Shown here piece by piece: positions 51,227 through 61,239 of a stretch of 64,000 bases of DNA. Every line of letters begins with the position of its first letter. Position 1 is the stretch's first letter. The notes below the pieces were generated by a model. The model was not told the origin of the DNA, did not search any database, and saw only the letters and a list, made by a program, of their open reading frames with translations. Source of the DNA: Catenovulum sediminis (GTDB lineage Bacteria; Pseudomonadota; Gammaproteobacteria; Enterobacterales; Alteromonadaceae); assembly GCF_007289895.1 (NCBI RefSeq), contig NZ_CP041660.1:1426001-1490000 (forward strand), given 5' to 3'. Position numbers and translations under genes: made by a program.

Positions 51227-51247
51227 GAGCTGACAATAAGTCAGCTC
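51227..51247. terminator. Perfect hairpin downstream of glmS
   Basis: GAGCTGAC (51227-51234), loop AATAA, GTCAGCTC (51240-51247), 67 bp after the glmS stop. No U-tract on either strand; possible glmS 3' end or a palindrome belonging to the inserted region. Confidence 0.45.
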
Positions 51248-51280
51248 ATAAATCACCGCACTGATATGACTCTTTATGGC

Positions 51281-51289
51281 TTATCCACA
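51281..51289. other. TTATCCACA: DnaA-box-like sequence or possible Tn7-like terminus
   Basis: On the plus strand this is a perfect DnaA box. Read on the minus strand it is TGTGGATAA, starting 25 bp past the glmS stop codon, where Tn7-family elements insert with a terminal TGT. Neither reading is proven. Confidence 0.35.
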
Positions 51290-51313
51290 GTCCTATTAAA
51301 TCAGCAACTCTTG

Positions 51314-53143
51314 TTACTCAACCGTCACTGATTTTGCTAAGTTTCTAGGTTGGTCTACGTCTGTCCCTTTAATCACGGCAACGTGGTAAGACAACAATTG
51401 CAGCGGTATGGTGTAAACAATCGGCGCGACAATATCTTCGGTTGGTACAACATTAATCACGCGCTGCGTTTCGTCACTTTGGAATTTGGCATCTTTATCT
51501 GCAAATACATATAAGATACTGCCTCGTGCGCGTACTTCTTCCACGTTTGAGTGTAGCTTTTCTAATAATTCATTATTAGGTGCCACTACAATTACCGGCA
51601 TTTCTGCATCAATCAAGGCGATTGGGCCGTGTTTTAGCTCACCTGCAGCATACGCTTCTGCGTGAATGTACGAGATTTCTTTTAGCTTTAATGCACCTTC
51701 CATTGCGATTGGGTATTGGTCACCTCGGCCCAAGAACAAGGCATGGTGTTTGTCTGCAAATTCTTCGGCTAAATCTTCAATTTCAGAGTTTGCTAATAGT
51801 GCTTGTTCTATTTTGCCCGGCAATTGCATAAGCGCAGCGCAGATTGCTTGTTCTGCTTCGCTGGCTAACGCTTTGTGTTTACCTAAGGTTAATACCAATA
51901 TTAATAACGACACTAACTGAGTGGTAAAGGCTTTAGTTGAAGCAACCCCAATCTCAGTGCCGGCACGGGTCATAAAGTTAAAGTCTGACTCACGAACCAG
52001 TGAAGAACCCATTACATTACAGATGGTTAATGAAGATAAATAACCCTGCTCTTGTGCTAACCGAAGTGCGGCTAAGGTGTCTGCGGTTTCACCCGATTGC
52101 GAAATAGAAACAAACAAACTCCCTTCGTGTACGTAAAATTTGCGGTATCTGAATTCTGAAGCAATTTCGACACTACAGCTAACACCTGCGTATTGTTCAA
52201 ACCAGTATTTAGCCACCATACCAGCATGATAACTGGTACCACAGGCAACTATAGTGACGTGTTTAATTTGTGGCACCATCTCTTCAAAGCCGTTACCAAA
52301 AATGCCTTTTTCGACGCCTGTAGATGTCAAACGGCCTTCTAACGTTTGGCGCACGCATGTAGGTTGCTCGTAGATTTCTTTCATCATGTAATGGCGATAT
52401 TCGCCTTTGTCTGCTGAATCGGCTTTTGCATCAACCAAGTTCACTTTGCGCTCGACTTTTGCGCCGGTTTTATCAAAAATTTCAATTTCTTTACGACTGA
52501 TGCGTGCCACGTCACCTTCTTCAAGATAAATAAAACGACTGGTAACCGGCAATAACGCCAATTGATCAGATGCTACAAAATTTTCGCCAATCCCTAAACC
52601 AATAACCAACGGGCTACCAGAGCGTGCAACAACCATTTCATCTTGATTTTGTTTGTCGATAATGGCGGTGCCGTAAGCGCCTGTTACGGTTTTAGCCGCT
52701 TTTTGCACCGCTTCTAATAAGCTTAAACCTTGGTCGATAAATTGATGAATTAGGTGGGTTAATACTTCTGTATCTGTATCTGACTGAAATCCGTAACCAG
52801 ATGCTTGCAGATCTGCTTTTAGTTCTTTGTAGTTTTCGATAATGCCATTGTGTACAACTGCAATGCGCTCGTTGGATAAATGCGGGTGCGCGTTGCGTTC
52901 GGTTGGTTCACCATGCGTTGCCCAGCGCGTGTGTGCGATACCGGTTCCGCCACCGATAAAGTTTTCTGCAACACTGTCCGCTAAGTTTTTAACTTTACCG
53001 ACTCGACGTATGCGTTGTAATTCACCATTTTGAATAACCGCTAAACCCGCTGAATCGTATCCGCGGTATTCTAAACGGCGCAAACCTTCTAATAAAATTT
53101 CGGCTACATCACGTTGTGCAACTGCACCTACTATTCCACACAT
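51314..53143 (-). CDS. glmS: Glutamine-fructose-6-phosphate aminotransferase (isomerising)
   Basis: Makes glucosamine-6-phosphate, the first step of UDP-GlcNAc synthesis. 609 aa, full length. The N-terminal glutaminase domain begins [20 protein letters not shown] with the Cys2 nucleophile and has [15 protein letters not shown] and [18 protein letters not shown]. Two SIS sugar-isomerase domains follow ([25 protein letters not shown]) and the C-terminus ends NLAKSVTVE. It lies 11 bp downstream of a DeoR-family regulator. Confidence 0.98.
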   Translation of the reverse strand: MCGIVGAVAQRDVAEILLEGLRRLEYRGYDSAGLAVIQNGELQRIRRVGKVKNLADSVAENFIGGGTGIAHTRWATHGEPTERNAHPHLSNERIAVVHNGIIENYKELKADLQASGYGFQSDTDTEVLTHLIHQFIDQGLSLLEAVQKAAKTVTGAYGTAIIDKQNQDEMVVARSGSPLVIGLGIGENFVASDQLALLPVTSRFIYLEEGDVARISRKEIEIFDKTGAKVERKVNLVDAKADSADKGEYRHYMMKEIYEQPTCVRQTLEGRLTSTGVEKGIFGNGFEEMVPQIKHVTIVACGTSYHAGMVAKYWFEQYAGVSCSVEIASEFRYRKFYVHEGSLFVSISQSGETADTLAALRLAQEQGYLSSLTICNVMGSSLVRESDFNFMTRAGTEIGVASTKAFTTQLVSLLILVLTLGKHKALASEAEQAICAALMQLPGKIEQALLANSEIEDLAEEFADKHHALFLGRGDQYPIAMEGALKLKEISYIHAEAYAAGELKHGPIALIDAEMPVIVVAPNNELLEKLHSNVEEVRARGSILYVFADKDAKFQSDETQRVINVVPTEDIVAPIVYTIPLQLLSYHVAVIKGTDVDQPRNLAKSVTVE

Positions 53144-53154
53144 TATCTTATTTC

Positions 53155-53931
53155 CTATTTATCTGTTGTTTGCTGTGCCACAACGACGTTGACACCCATT
53201 TTTTCAATTTGTTGAATGGCTTCTTTTTGAATACCATTGTCCGTTACTAAGGTTGTAATTTGTTGCCAAGTTAATTCTAAATTAGGAATTCGCCGGCCAA
53301 TTTTGTCTGACTCTATCATCACGATCACTTCGCGTGCTTGCTCTGCCATCACGCGGCTTAAACCAATCAATTCATTAAAGGTAGTTGTTCCGCGGGCTAA
53401 ATCAATGCCATCTGCACCTATATATAGTTGGTCAAAGTCATATGAACGTAACACTTGCTCGGCAACTTGTCCTTGAAAAGATTCTGAATGCGGATCCCAG
53501 GTGCCGCCTGTCATTAATATGGTGGGTTCATGTTCGAGTTCGCGTAATTGGTTGGCGACTTGCAGGGCATTTGTCATCACAACTAAACCATTTTTTTGGT
53601 TTAAATGCGCGATTAAACTCGCTGTAGTGCGGCCACTGTCGATGATGATGCGATTATGATCGCGTATTAACTGGGCGGCTTGTTCACCAATCGCTTGTTT
53701 GGCTGCTGATACTGTTTTTTCAGCATCGGAAATCACTTCTTGCGGTAAAGGAACCGCGCCACCATAGCGGCGCAGCAACAAACCACTTTTTTCAAGCTCG
53801 GCTAAATCTTTGCGGATCGTCACAACTGAAGTGGCAAATTGCTCGGCTAATGCATCAACCGTAACTTCACCCGTTTCACTGAGTTGCTGAACGATTTTAT
53901 GGCGTCTTTGTTGAGTATTTCGTTTCGACAA
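53155..53931 (-). CDS. DeoR-family transcriptional regulator upstream of glmS
   Basis: Repressor of the DeoR/GlpR class, about 258 aa if translation starts at TTG 53931 ([20 protein letters not shown]). The N-terminal helix-turn-helix is [22 protein letters not shown] and the C-terminal sugar-phosphate sensor domain has [15 protein letters not shown] and [15 protein letters not shown]. An upstream TTG at 53988 is possible. The position before glmS suggests control of amino-sugar synthesis with an aminosugar phosphate effector; this is inference. Confidence 0.85.
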   Translation of the reverse strand: MSKRNTQQRRHKIVQQLSETGEVTVDALAEQFATSVVTIRKDLAELEKSGLLLRRYGGAVPLPQEVISDAEKTVSAAKQAIGEQAAQLIRDHNRIIIDSGRTTASLIAHLNQKNGLVVMTNALQVANQLRELEHEPTILMTGGTWDPHSESFQGQVAEQVLRSYDFDQLYIGADGIDLARGTTTFNELIGLSRVMAEQAREVIVMIESDKIGRRIPNLELTWQQITTLVTDNGIQKEAIQQIEKMGVNVVVAQQTTDK

Positions 53932-53966
53932 AATTTCGTTTTTCTTGTTTTTAAGTTTCGTTTCGA
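53918..53966. promoter_or_regulatory. Candidate DeoR-type operator repeats
   Basis: TTTCGTTTCGA occurs twice (53918-53928 and 53956-53966) with a related TTTCGTTT at 53934-53941. DeoR-family repressors commonly bind such TTTCG-type direct repeats. They lie at the regulator's 5' end, consistent with autoregulation of the regulator-glmS unit. Confidence 0.45.
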
Positions 53967-54107
53967 AAGATACGCGGTATTTAAACAAAGAAAATCGAAA
54001 GGGGCAAGTTAAAATGTTTGCCGTTAAAAATTATGTGAAGCGGTTACCCCTTGTTTATTTAAGTCGGCATACCAATTGGCATAACGCTGAGATAAATTTG
54101 CCATATA

Positions 54108-55142
54108 TTACTTGGCTAACTGTTGTATCTGTTTTTTATTTAATTTTATACAAGGTGATTCTTGCTCTGCTTTCATCAGGGCTTTCAGTAACACGCGCCC
54201 TTGTGTTGAACTCATTAAAAAATACATAGAAGCCCAGCTGTTGGCATACAACGCATGTTTTTTATTGTCTGCTACCAGCCCTATGTTAGCCGTTAGCAAA
54301 TCTTCTAATGGTATAAATTGGTGTGCAACTTGGTGCATTTTATTTAACCAACTACCATTTGTTTTTACTATTCGCTGTTGTAACTGAGTTTCAATTTTTT
54401 CGAAATACTCTGCTAAACCTTCATTCATCCAGTCGTTTGTAATTCCAAACAAGCCTGCGTTTATCGCATGTACTGCTTCATGAATTGCCGTTTGCATAGT
54501 TTGTTGGTAGTCAGTGTATTGAATAACAGCTGAGTTTGCCGCGTATGAATATACCCCGACAGACTGACCGCCTGTCCAACCTAGCTTTGCTAATTCTTGT
54601 AAATACTGTTGTTTGTTAGCGAGCACTTTTAAATTCAGTTCAATTTTTTTCAAGCTGCCTATACCCAGTAAATGCGCGTAAATTTTAAAAACTGCATTTA
54701 ATTTGCTTTCCAGCTCATTTTTAAAAGCAGCTGGCAATCCCAGTGTTTGTAAATTCAAGGCAAAATAGTCAAGCGCTTGTTGGTTGGCGACCTGGTATTT
54801 TAATGCTCGATGTTGTTTTGGTTTTTGATCACTGATGTGCGTAACGCCGCGCTCGTCAACCCAGGTATACAAACCGTGTGTTTGTTTATATTGAATTTCA
54901 CCGATTGAATTATCCGTACACCGGTACTGATCGAACCTTGCAACATGCCGATGGGCGTATTTAACTTTTGAAACTAATTTTGCTGAAGGGGTTTCTTCTG
55001 TTATTGCTGTTGTATTTTGTGCGACTTGGCTAGATTGCGTTTGATTAATCCAAAATTGCTTATCTAAAAAATAAACTGTCAGGGCAATAGCAAAAACCGC
55101 GCAAATAACAAAGTATAAAAAATTTCTAACGTTAGATGACAT
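54108..55142 (-). CDS. Membrane-anchored DUF4124-type and HExxH metallopeptidase-like protein
   Basis: About 344 aa from ATG 55142 (MSSNVRNFLYFV), which follows AGGGAGAG. An N-terminal membrane helix (~6-22) is followed by a short DUF4124-like segment (YTWVDERGVTHISDQKP) and a C-terminal domain with AIHEAVHAINAG and WMNEGLAEYFE, the HExxH plus downstream Glu pattern of gluzincin metallopeptidases. The active site therefore probably faces the periplasm. Substrate unknown. Confidence 0.75.
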   Translation of the reverse strand: MSSNVRNFLYFVICAVFAIALTVYFLDKQFWINQTQSSQVAQNTTAITEETPSAKLVSKVKYAHRHVARFDQYRCTDNSIGEIQYKQTHGLYTWVDERGVTHISDQKPKQHRALKYQVANQQALDYFALNLQTLGLPAAFKNELESKLNAVFKIYAHLLGIGSLKKIELNLKVLANKQQYLQELAKLGWTGGQSVGVYSYAANSAVIQYTDYQQTMQTAIHEAVHAINAGLFGITNDWMNEGLAEYFEKIETQLQQRIVKTNGSWLNKMHQVAHQFIPLEDLLTANIGLVADNKKHALYANSWASMYFLMSSTQGRVLLKALMKAEQESPCIKLNKKQIQQLAK

Positions 55143-55277
55143 ATTCTCTCCCTGAATGATGTTTTGCTGAGCTGATAAAATTAAACAATGGAAAATAGTA
55201 TTTTTAATTTTGAATTGTTTCAATAAAAAGAAGGCATCCTTGCCTTTAACACTTTGGGAATAGTGAATCAGTAGAAC

Positions 55278-56318
55278 TTAACTAGCAGATGAGATTGCTG
55301 GCTTGTCGGCTGTGTCGGTGGTAATTGTGTTGCCGGCTTTGTCAAAACGCAGGATCTTATTTTGTGGTGCCGTTAAATTAATCACATCACCATATTTTAA
55401 CGGGCATTCTCCATCGGTTTTAACGGTTAATGTACCGGTATTTTCAACATGAACATGCAAAAACGTCTCAGAGCCTAAATGTTCTATTACGCCTACTTTA
55501 CCTGTCCATAAGCCATTGTCTTGCGTCACTTGCAAATGTTCAGGACGCACCCCGATACAGTGTGTTGCATCACCTGCACTGGGTTGAACATCTATAAAAT
55601 TCATTTTTGGCGAGCCAATAAACCCGGCAACAAAGCGGTTTACCGGTTTTTGATATAACTCAAGCGGTGTGCCGACTTGTTCAATCACACCACCATTAAA
55701 TACGGCGATACGATCGGCCATTGTCATTGCTTCAACCTGATCATGGGTGACATAAATCATGGTGGTATTCAGACTTTTATGCAGCTCAGAAATTTCAAGA
55801 CGCATGTTCACCCGTAACGAGGCATCGAGGTTCGATAAAGGCTCATCGAACAAAAATGCTGACGGCTGGCGTACGATTGCACGGCCAATCGCAACCCGTT
55901 GACGCTGGCCACCCGATAATTGTCCAGGTTTGCGGTCTAGATAATCTGTTAAATTCAGCATTTTGGCGGCTGTGGTAATTTTCTCTTCAATAACCTCAGG
56001 CTCGACCTTTGCACGTTTCAGCGGAAACGCGATGTTATTTCTCACCGACATATGCGGATAAAGTGCATATGATTGAAACACCATCGCCAATCCACGTTTA
56101 GCAGGTGGCATGTGGGTGGCGTCTTGCCCGCCAATTTCAATTGTGCCGCTGGTGGTGTCTTCTAAACCGGCGATCATCCGTAGTAAAGTAGATTTACCAC
56201 AACCAGAGGGGCCAACAAATACGATAAATTCACCATCTCGTATCTGTAAGTCTAACGGTTTAATCACGTTTACGTCGCCGAAGCTTTTAGTCACTTGTTT
56301 TAATGTAATACTTCCCAT
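55278..56318 (-). CDS. Polyol/sugar ABC transporter ATP-binding protein (MalK/SmoK class)
   Basis: ATPase of a CUT1 importer, 346 aa, with Walker [17 protein letters not shown], signature [15 protein letters not shown], Walker [14 protein letters not shown] and a C-terminal TOBE domain (~230-330). It is the last gene of the transporter operon, 11 bp after the second permease. SmoK/MtlK is the likely orthologous group given its neighbours. Confidence 0.93.
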   Translation of the reverse strand: MGSITLKQVTKSFGDVNVIKPLDLQIRDGEFIVFVGPSGCGKSTLLRMIAGLEDTTSGTIEIGGQDATHMPPAKRGLAMVFQSYALYPHMSVRNNIAFPLKRAKVEPEVIEEKITTAAKMLNLTDYLDRKPGQLSGGQRQRVAIGRAIVRQPSAFLFDEPLSNLDASLRVNMRLEISELHKSLNTTMIYVTHDQVEAMTMADRIAVFNGGVIEQVGTPLELYQKPVNRFVAGFIGSPKMNFIDVQPSAGDATHCIGVRPEHLQVTQDNGLWTGKVGVIEHLGSETFLHVHVENTGTLTVKTDGECPLKYGDVINLTAPQNKILRFDKAGNTITTDTADKPAISSAS

Positions 56319-56329
56319 TTCAATGCCCT

Positions 56330-57154
56330 CTATTTAACAGCGCCGAAGCTAAGCCCGCGCACTAATTGTTTCTGGCTGAACCAACCAAGGATAAGAATTG
56401 GCACGATGGCCATCACTGAAGCTGCCGATAACTTTGCATAAAACAAACCTTCGGGGCTTGAATAACTGGCAATAAATGCCGTTAAAGGTGCGGCATTTGC
56501 CGCGGTTAGAATGAGTGTCCAAAAGGCTTCATTCCACGCCAGTATCACGTTAAGTAACATAGTCGATGCAATACCCGGTAACGCAATTGGCAGCAATACA
56601 TGAAATATTTCGTCTTTAATACTGGCACCATCCATACGCGCCGCTTCAAGAATTTCATGCGGTATTTCTTTAAAGTAGGTGTATAACATCCAAACCATAA
56701 TCGGTAAGTTAATGAGTGTCATCACAATCACTAAACCCAGTTTGGTATCTAATAATCCGGTGTCGCGAAACAGTAAATAAATCGGGATAAGCACACCGAC
56801 AGGTGGCAACATTTTGGTTGATAACATCCACATTAATAAATTTTTAGTGCGCTTGGTTTGCACAAATGCCATAGACCAAGCCGCCGGGATCGCGATTAAC
56901 AACCCCACTAAACTAGAGCCAACCGATATCACGATAGAGTTCCAAAAATGCTCAAAGTAGGGCGAACGCGCCAATACATCTGAGTAGTTTTCAAGTGTCC
57001 ATTCAAACATAAACAGGCTTGGCGAACTGGATATGGCTTCTGCTTCGGTTTTAAAGCTGGTGATCGCAGTCCATAAAATAGGGAAAAAGATTAATCCGCT
57101 AATGGTCCACGCCAGAATGGTATAAATCGCTTTGGTTTGATTATTTGTATTCAT
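56330..57154 (-). CDS. Polyol ABC transporter permease (MalG/SmoG class)
   Basis: CUT1 inner-membrane permease, 274 aa, six membrane helices. The cytoplasmic coupling loop [20 protein letters not shown] (EAA motif) contacts the ATPase. N-terminal helix [19 protein letters not shown] is typical of MalG-type subunits. It starts 5 bp after the other permease gene. Confidence 0.93.
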   Translation of the reverse strand: MNTNNQTKAIYTILAWTISGLIFFPILWTAITSFKTEAEAISSSPSLFMFEWTLENYSDVLARSPYFEHFWNSIVISVGSSLVGLLIAIPAAWSMAFVQTKRTKNLLMWMLSTKMLPPVGVLIPIYLLFRDTGLLDTKLGLVIVMTLINLPIMVWMLYTYFKEIPHEILEAARMDGASIKDEIFHVLLPIALPGIASTMLLNVILAWNEAFWTLILTAANAAPLTAFIASYSSPEGLFYAKLSAASVMAIVPILILGWFSQKQLVRGLSFGAVK

Positions 57155-57159
57155 CGCTT

Positions 57160-58032
57160 TTAACCCTCTAGGTTTTTACCAATTAAACGCATTAAGAAAA
57201 TGGCCACTATATTGGCAATAATGACTGCGACGATACCGCCGGCAGAACCGCCACCGACGTCAAACTGCAATAACGACTGGGTGTAAATTAGGTAAGTAAT
57301 ATTGGTAGATGCGTAACCCGGACCACCGCTGGTTGTCACTAATATTTCGGCAAATATTGACAATAAAAAGATGGTTTCTATTAAGATAACCGCTGTTACC
57401 GCGCGCGACAGATGCGGCACGACAATATAAATAAACTTACTGAATGGGCCTGCACCGTCTAATTCGGCTGCTTCAAGTTGTTCGCGATCAAGCGACTGAA
57501 TGGCTGTCAGTAAAATTAATGCGGCAAATGGTAGCCACTGCCAAGACACAATAATAATGATGGATAACAACGGCATTTCGGCAAAAAAATCAACCGGTGT
57601 GACACCGATAAACTCAGCAAAATGGGCAAATAAACCATTTACTGGGTTCATAAACATATTTTTCCAAACCAACGCGGATACGGTCGGCATTACAAAAAAC
57701 GGAGCTAAAACCATAATGCGTACATAGTTTCGTCCCCAAATGGCTTGATCGAGCAATATAGCTAAACCAATTCCACCGCCAATTGTGATAAATAACACAC
57801 CCAATACCAGCAATAAGGTATTAAAAAATGATTCAATAAATGCAGGATCGGTTAAAAAGAACTCGTAATTCATCAAGCCTATGAATGCATTGTCGCCTGG
57901 CATCAGCAAGTTATAATCTAAAAATGAGAAATATAACGTCATGCAAAGTGGCACTATCATCCATATCAGTAACAAACTAACGGATGGGAGCAGCATCAAT
58001 TTGGCTAAGGTACGAGAGTGAGTTGTCGCCAT
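57160..58032 (-). CDS. Polyol ABC transporter permease (MalF/SmoF class)
   Basis: CUT1 permease, 290 aa, six membrane helices with the EAA loop QLEAAELDGAGPFSKFIYIV. MLLPSVSLLLIWMIVPLCMT is the first membrane helix. It pairs with the downstream MalG-type permease; the binding-protein gene is 82 bp upstream. Confidence 0.93.
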   Translation of the reverse strand: MATTHSRTLAKLMLLPSVSLLLIWMIVPLCMTLYFSFLDYNLLMPGDNAFIGLMNYEFFLTDPAFIESFFNTLLLVLGVLFITIGGGIGLAILLDQAIWGRNYVRIMVLAPFFVMPTVSALVWKNMFMNPVNGLFAHFAEFIGVTPVDFFAEMPLLSIIIIVSWQWLPFAALILLTAIQSLDREQLEAAELDGAGPFSKFIYIVVPHLSRAVTAVILIETIFLLSIFAEILVTTSGGPGYASTNITYLIYTQSLLQFDVGGGSAGGIVAVIIANIVAIFLMRLIGKNLEG

Positions 58033-58114
58033 GGTCCAGCCCTCTTACTAAAACTCTTACTAAAAAAATTAGAGGTAAATCAGCCGCTAACTGCAGCTGA
58101 CTTACCCGGAATGA

Positions 58115-59422
58115 CTACTTGATATACCGTGCTCTACGCATGGTTCTTTCAACTAGGCGTTGTGAGTTTTGCAAAGCCTGTTCAACGCTCATTTGGCCAG
58201 TCAGTGCAGCACTAAATTGCTGGCCCACTGCTGTGCCCATGCCCTGAAATTCGGGGATTGCGACAAATTGCATACCGACATACGGTACGGGCTTAACGGT
58301 TGGGTTAACCGGATCGGCCGATTGTATTGAGTCCAGTGTAATTTGCGCAAAAGGCGCAGCTTTTAAATAGTCAGGATTATTGTATAAAGAGATACGCGTA
58401 CCCGGCGGCACCTTAGCCCAGCCTTTTTGGCTGGCTACTAATGCTAAGTACTCTTTTGACGTCGCCCAGCTGATAAATTTCATTGCTGCGTCTGATTTTT
58501 TACTGCTTGAAGGGATCGCCAAAGACCAAGCCCACAACCAGTTACCTCGCTTGCCAAGGCCATTATCGGGCGCCAATGCAAAACCGACTTGGTTAGCAAC
58601 TTGCGAGTCTTTTTCATTTGTTACAAATGCGCCTGCGACGGTTGCATCAATCCAGATCCCACATTTTCCGGTTTGGAATAAAGCAAGATTTTCATTAAAG
58701 CCATTTGCGGACGAACCGGGCGGTCCATACTTTTTCATTAAATCAACATAGTAATTGAGGGTATTTTTCCACTCTGGTGTGTTGAATTGGGGTCGCCAGT
58801 TTTCATCAAACCAACGAGCGCCAAATGAGTTAGACATAGAGGTAATCAAAGCAATATTTTCACCCCACCCAGCTTTACCGCGCAGGCAAATACCATAAAC
58901 GCCTGCCTCTTTATCTGTCATCGCGGCCGCTGCTTTGCGGATAAAATCCCAGCTTGGCGCTTTTGGCATTTCTAATCCGGCTTTTTCCATTAGATCAGTG
59001 CGGTACATCACCATTGAACTTTCACCGTAAAATGGAGCTGCGTATAGTTTGCCTTCTGCTGTTAATCCACTTCTGATCGCAGGTAACAGATCGTCCAAAT
59101 CATATGACGGACCTAGATTATCCAACGATTTTAGCCAACCTTGTTTTCCCCAAATCGGCACTTCATATGTGCCAATTGTCATAACATCATATTGACCACC
59201 TCGGGTCGCAACATCGGTTGTAACGCGCTGACGCAGAATATTTTCTTCCAGTGTTACCCACTTTAAGTTGATATTCGGGTGTTTCTTTTCAAAATCACTG
59301 CTGAGTTCTTTCATGGTGATCATGTCACCATTATTAACGGTCGCAATGGTGATGGTTTCTGCATTGACGGTCGTGCTTAAAGCAAGCGCACCGCACAACA
59401 TCATAGATAGTTTTTTAAACAT
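58115..59422 (-). CDS. Polyol ABC transporter substrate-binding protein (SmoE/MtlE class)
   Basis: Periplasmic binding protein, 435 aa, with a signal peptide (cleavage near VNAE). SSDFEKKHPNINLKWVTLEE, LRQRVTTDVATRGGQYDVM and GTYEVPIWGKQGWLKSLD are typical of the sorbitol/mannitol binding-protein group, on which the substrate guess rests. The actual ligand is not determined by this sequence alone. Confidence 0.88.
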   Translation of the reverse strand: MFKKLSMMLCGALALSTTVNAETITIATVNNGDMITMKELSSDFEKKHPNINLKWVTLEENILRQRVTTDVATRGGQYDVMTIGTYEVPIWGKQGWLKSLDNLGPSYDLDDLLPAIRSGLTAEGKLYAAPFYGESSMVMYRTDLMEKAGLEMPKAPSWDFIRKAAAAMTDKEAGVYGICLRGKAGWGENIALITSMSNSFGARWFDENWRPQFNTPEWKNTLNYYVDLMKKYGPPGSSANGFNENLALFQTGKCGIWIDATVAGAFVTNEKDSQVANQVGFALAPDNGLGKRGNWLWAWSLAIPSSSKKSDAAMKFISWATSKEYLALVASQKGWAKVPPGTRISLYNNPDYLKAAPFAQITLDSIQSADPVNPTVKPVPYVGMQFVAIPEFQGMGTAVGQQFSAALTGQMSVEQALQNSQRLVERTMRRARYIK

Positions 59423-59434
59423 TTTGGAACCCCA

Positions 59435-60811
59435 CTAAAATTTAACTGATAGTTCAGATGTAACGCCGCTAAAACCTTGGCCAATTTGACCACCAGAGTT
59501 AACACCTTCATCCTGGTCAACATATTCAAACTTCCACAATGTGCGCTCGTTTAACCAATAACCCGCGCCAACCTGTAAACGAGTGACTTCGTTATCTGAT
59601 TGTTCAATTAAATCAGATGAGTTTTCAGCTGCAGAGTAACGCGCCGCTAAATAAAATTTGTTGGGAAGCAAATACTGCTGCGCTTCCAGCACCCAATAAT
59701 CAACAGAACTATCCCCTTTGATCACGTTGTTTGAATCAAAAGTAGTACCTTCTGGATCAGCAACACCATTGCTGCCAAAATAAGTAATACCTGCAACGGC
59801 ATTACCTGCTGTATCTGCAAAAGTATAGTCGTCGGCAGATTTTCCGAGCATAAAGATCACACTGGTTTGCTCAGTAGGTTGATACGCTAAGTTCAGTTGT
59901 ACAATGGATTGATTAAGGCCCGGCAATGCACCAACATGCGTGTCACGCTCACTGGATGCAGACGCTGAGAAGTTGTAGTTTTCGCCGTCACCAAAACGAT
60001 AGTTGGTGGTTGTGACACCGCTCAGGCTTGCCATGCCATTTTCAAAAGTCAGTTGGTCGCCTTGATTCGCTTTAAATAAGTTTAGGCCAGCTTTAAATCC
60101 GCCTGCAAATTCTAACGTCCCTTGCAGTCGATAGTTGTAACCACGATCTTGTTGAAACGCTTCTCCAAAGCTTGAGGTGGTCATATGCCCTGCCACGTTG
60201 TACGCGCGAATAAAACCGTTGTCATACGACTGGCTATAGCTTAACTGAATTCCGTTTTCGGCTGTTGCGTAATCTGTAATGCCATTACCGATCAGTGCAT
60301 TACCTTGGTTGTCTGCCCCATCTTGAAAACCTTTAAACTGAAATGGTGCAGCACCAATATTGCCGATACGAAGCGTTAAGTCGTTATTGTTTTTCGTGGT
60401 TTCACTTAACCCTAAAAGGTCAAACTCAATGCCGGCAAAATCCTGGTGGAACGAAAAGTCACGATCGCCATTATTGCCAAAGTCATTCGGTTCTTCTGCA
60501 ATATCTACATCGGCGGTGATGTGTTCGGTGATCTTAAATTTAAACTGTAAATTAACGCGAAGACGACCAAACCCACCGGCTTGTTCTTCATCTTCTGGCC
60601 GAAAAGCACCTTCTTTTGCTTGTATCGATTGATAGTTTTGCATTGCCAAAAAATTTACATGCACTCGCCCATCTAAAAATTCATTGGCTTCTGCAGCCTG
60701 TGCATATGCTGAAGCTGATGCTGCAATAATCGCAGATGCCAGCAAGCTTAATTTTGACTGCCATGGGTTAGAACGCGTGTTTTTTAATTTGCCAGTTACT
60801 GTATTTAGCAT
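59435..60811 (-). CDS. Outer-membrane porin linked to the polyol transporter
   Basis: A 458-aa precursor; after a long basic N-terminal region, a signal segment (LSLLASAIIAASASAYAQ) precedes a barrel with repeated beta-strands and a C-terminal Phe (SGVTSELSVKF). DVDIAEEPNDFGNNGDRDFS and YWVLEAQQYLLPNKFYLAAR resemble carbohydrate/alginate-export porins. Transcribed first in the transporter operon, 12 bp before the binding-protein gene, so it is probably its outer-membrane entry route. Confidence 0.82.
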   Translation of the reverse strand: MLNTVTGKLKNTRSNPWQSKLSLLASAIIAASASAYAQAAEANEFLDGRVHVNFLAMQNYQSIQAKEGAFRPEDEEQAGGFGRLRVNLQFKFKITEHITADVDIAEEPNDFGNNGDRDFSFHQDFAGIEFDLLGLSETTKNNNDLTLRIGNIGAAPFQFKGFQDGADNQGNALIGNGITDYATAENGIQLSYSQSYDNGFIRAYNVAGHMTTSSFGEAFQQDRGYNYRLQGTLEFAGGFKAGLNLFKANQGDQLTFENGMASLSGVTTTNYRFGDGENYNFSASASSERDTHVGALPGLNQSIVQLNLAYQPTEQTSVIFMLGKSADDYTFADTAGNAVAGITYFGSNGVADPEGTTFDSNNVIKGDSSVDYWVLEAQQYLLPNKFYLAARYSAAENSSDLIEQSDNEVTRLQVGAGYWLNERTLWKFEYVDQDEGVNSGGQIGQGFSGVTSELSVKF

Positions 60812-60892
60812 GGGAAATCCTCTTCGTTAATCGACGGTTTTTTGTATTTTGTTAAAACTAAGCTGAGCATATTATCGCACCACACCTATCGA

Positions 60893-60919
60893 TCATATGC
60901 CCACGTTATGATTATATGA
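60893..60919. promoter_or_regulatory. Candidate operator in the divergent polyol promoter region
   Basis: TCATAT (60893-60898) and ATATGA (60914-60919) form an inverted repeat inside the 428-bp gene-free region 60812-61239 between the porin and the HAD gene. The region is very AT-rich downstream of this. SorC-family regulators bind such regions, but the site itself is weakly supported. Confidence 0.3.
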
Positions 60920-61239
60920 CCAAATAACAAAATCAATGTCAACAAAGTTTAAATAAAATAAATATCATTTATTTACATAAAAACAACAAAAACCATTAAA
61001 TACAATAAGTTAAGCACGTAAAATTAAATTACATTTTTTAAACAAAAAACAACACACCAGAGCTAATGCCCACAAAAAGATTATTTACACACCCAAAATT
61101 CACTTTATAGTCGAAGCAAAACACGCAAAACCCCCAAATCTAGGCCGATGTATAATTGACAAAAAGACAACATAATAGGAACATGCTCAATTATAGAGCG
61201 TATGCTCGGCATGTATCGAATGACCGCCAGAGGTATCCA

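Noticed and set aside
51281-51289. Replication origin suggested by a perfect DnaA box
   Set aside because: A single box without a cluster, AT-rich unwinding region or dnaA/gidA neighbourhood; one such 9-mer is expected by chance in a window this size.
53945-54229. 94-aa plus-strand ORF between the DeoR and HExxH genes
   Set aside because: Overlaps both neighbours in antisense and has no recognisable features.
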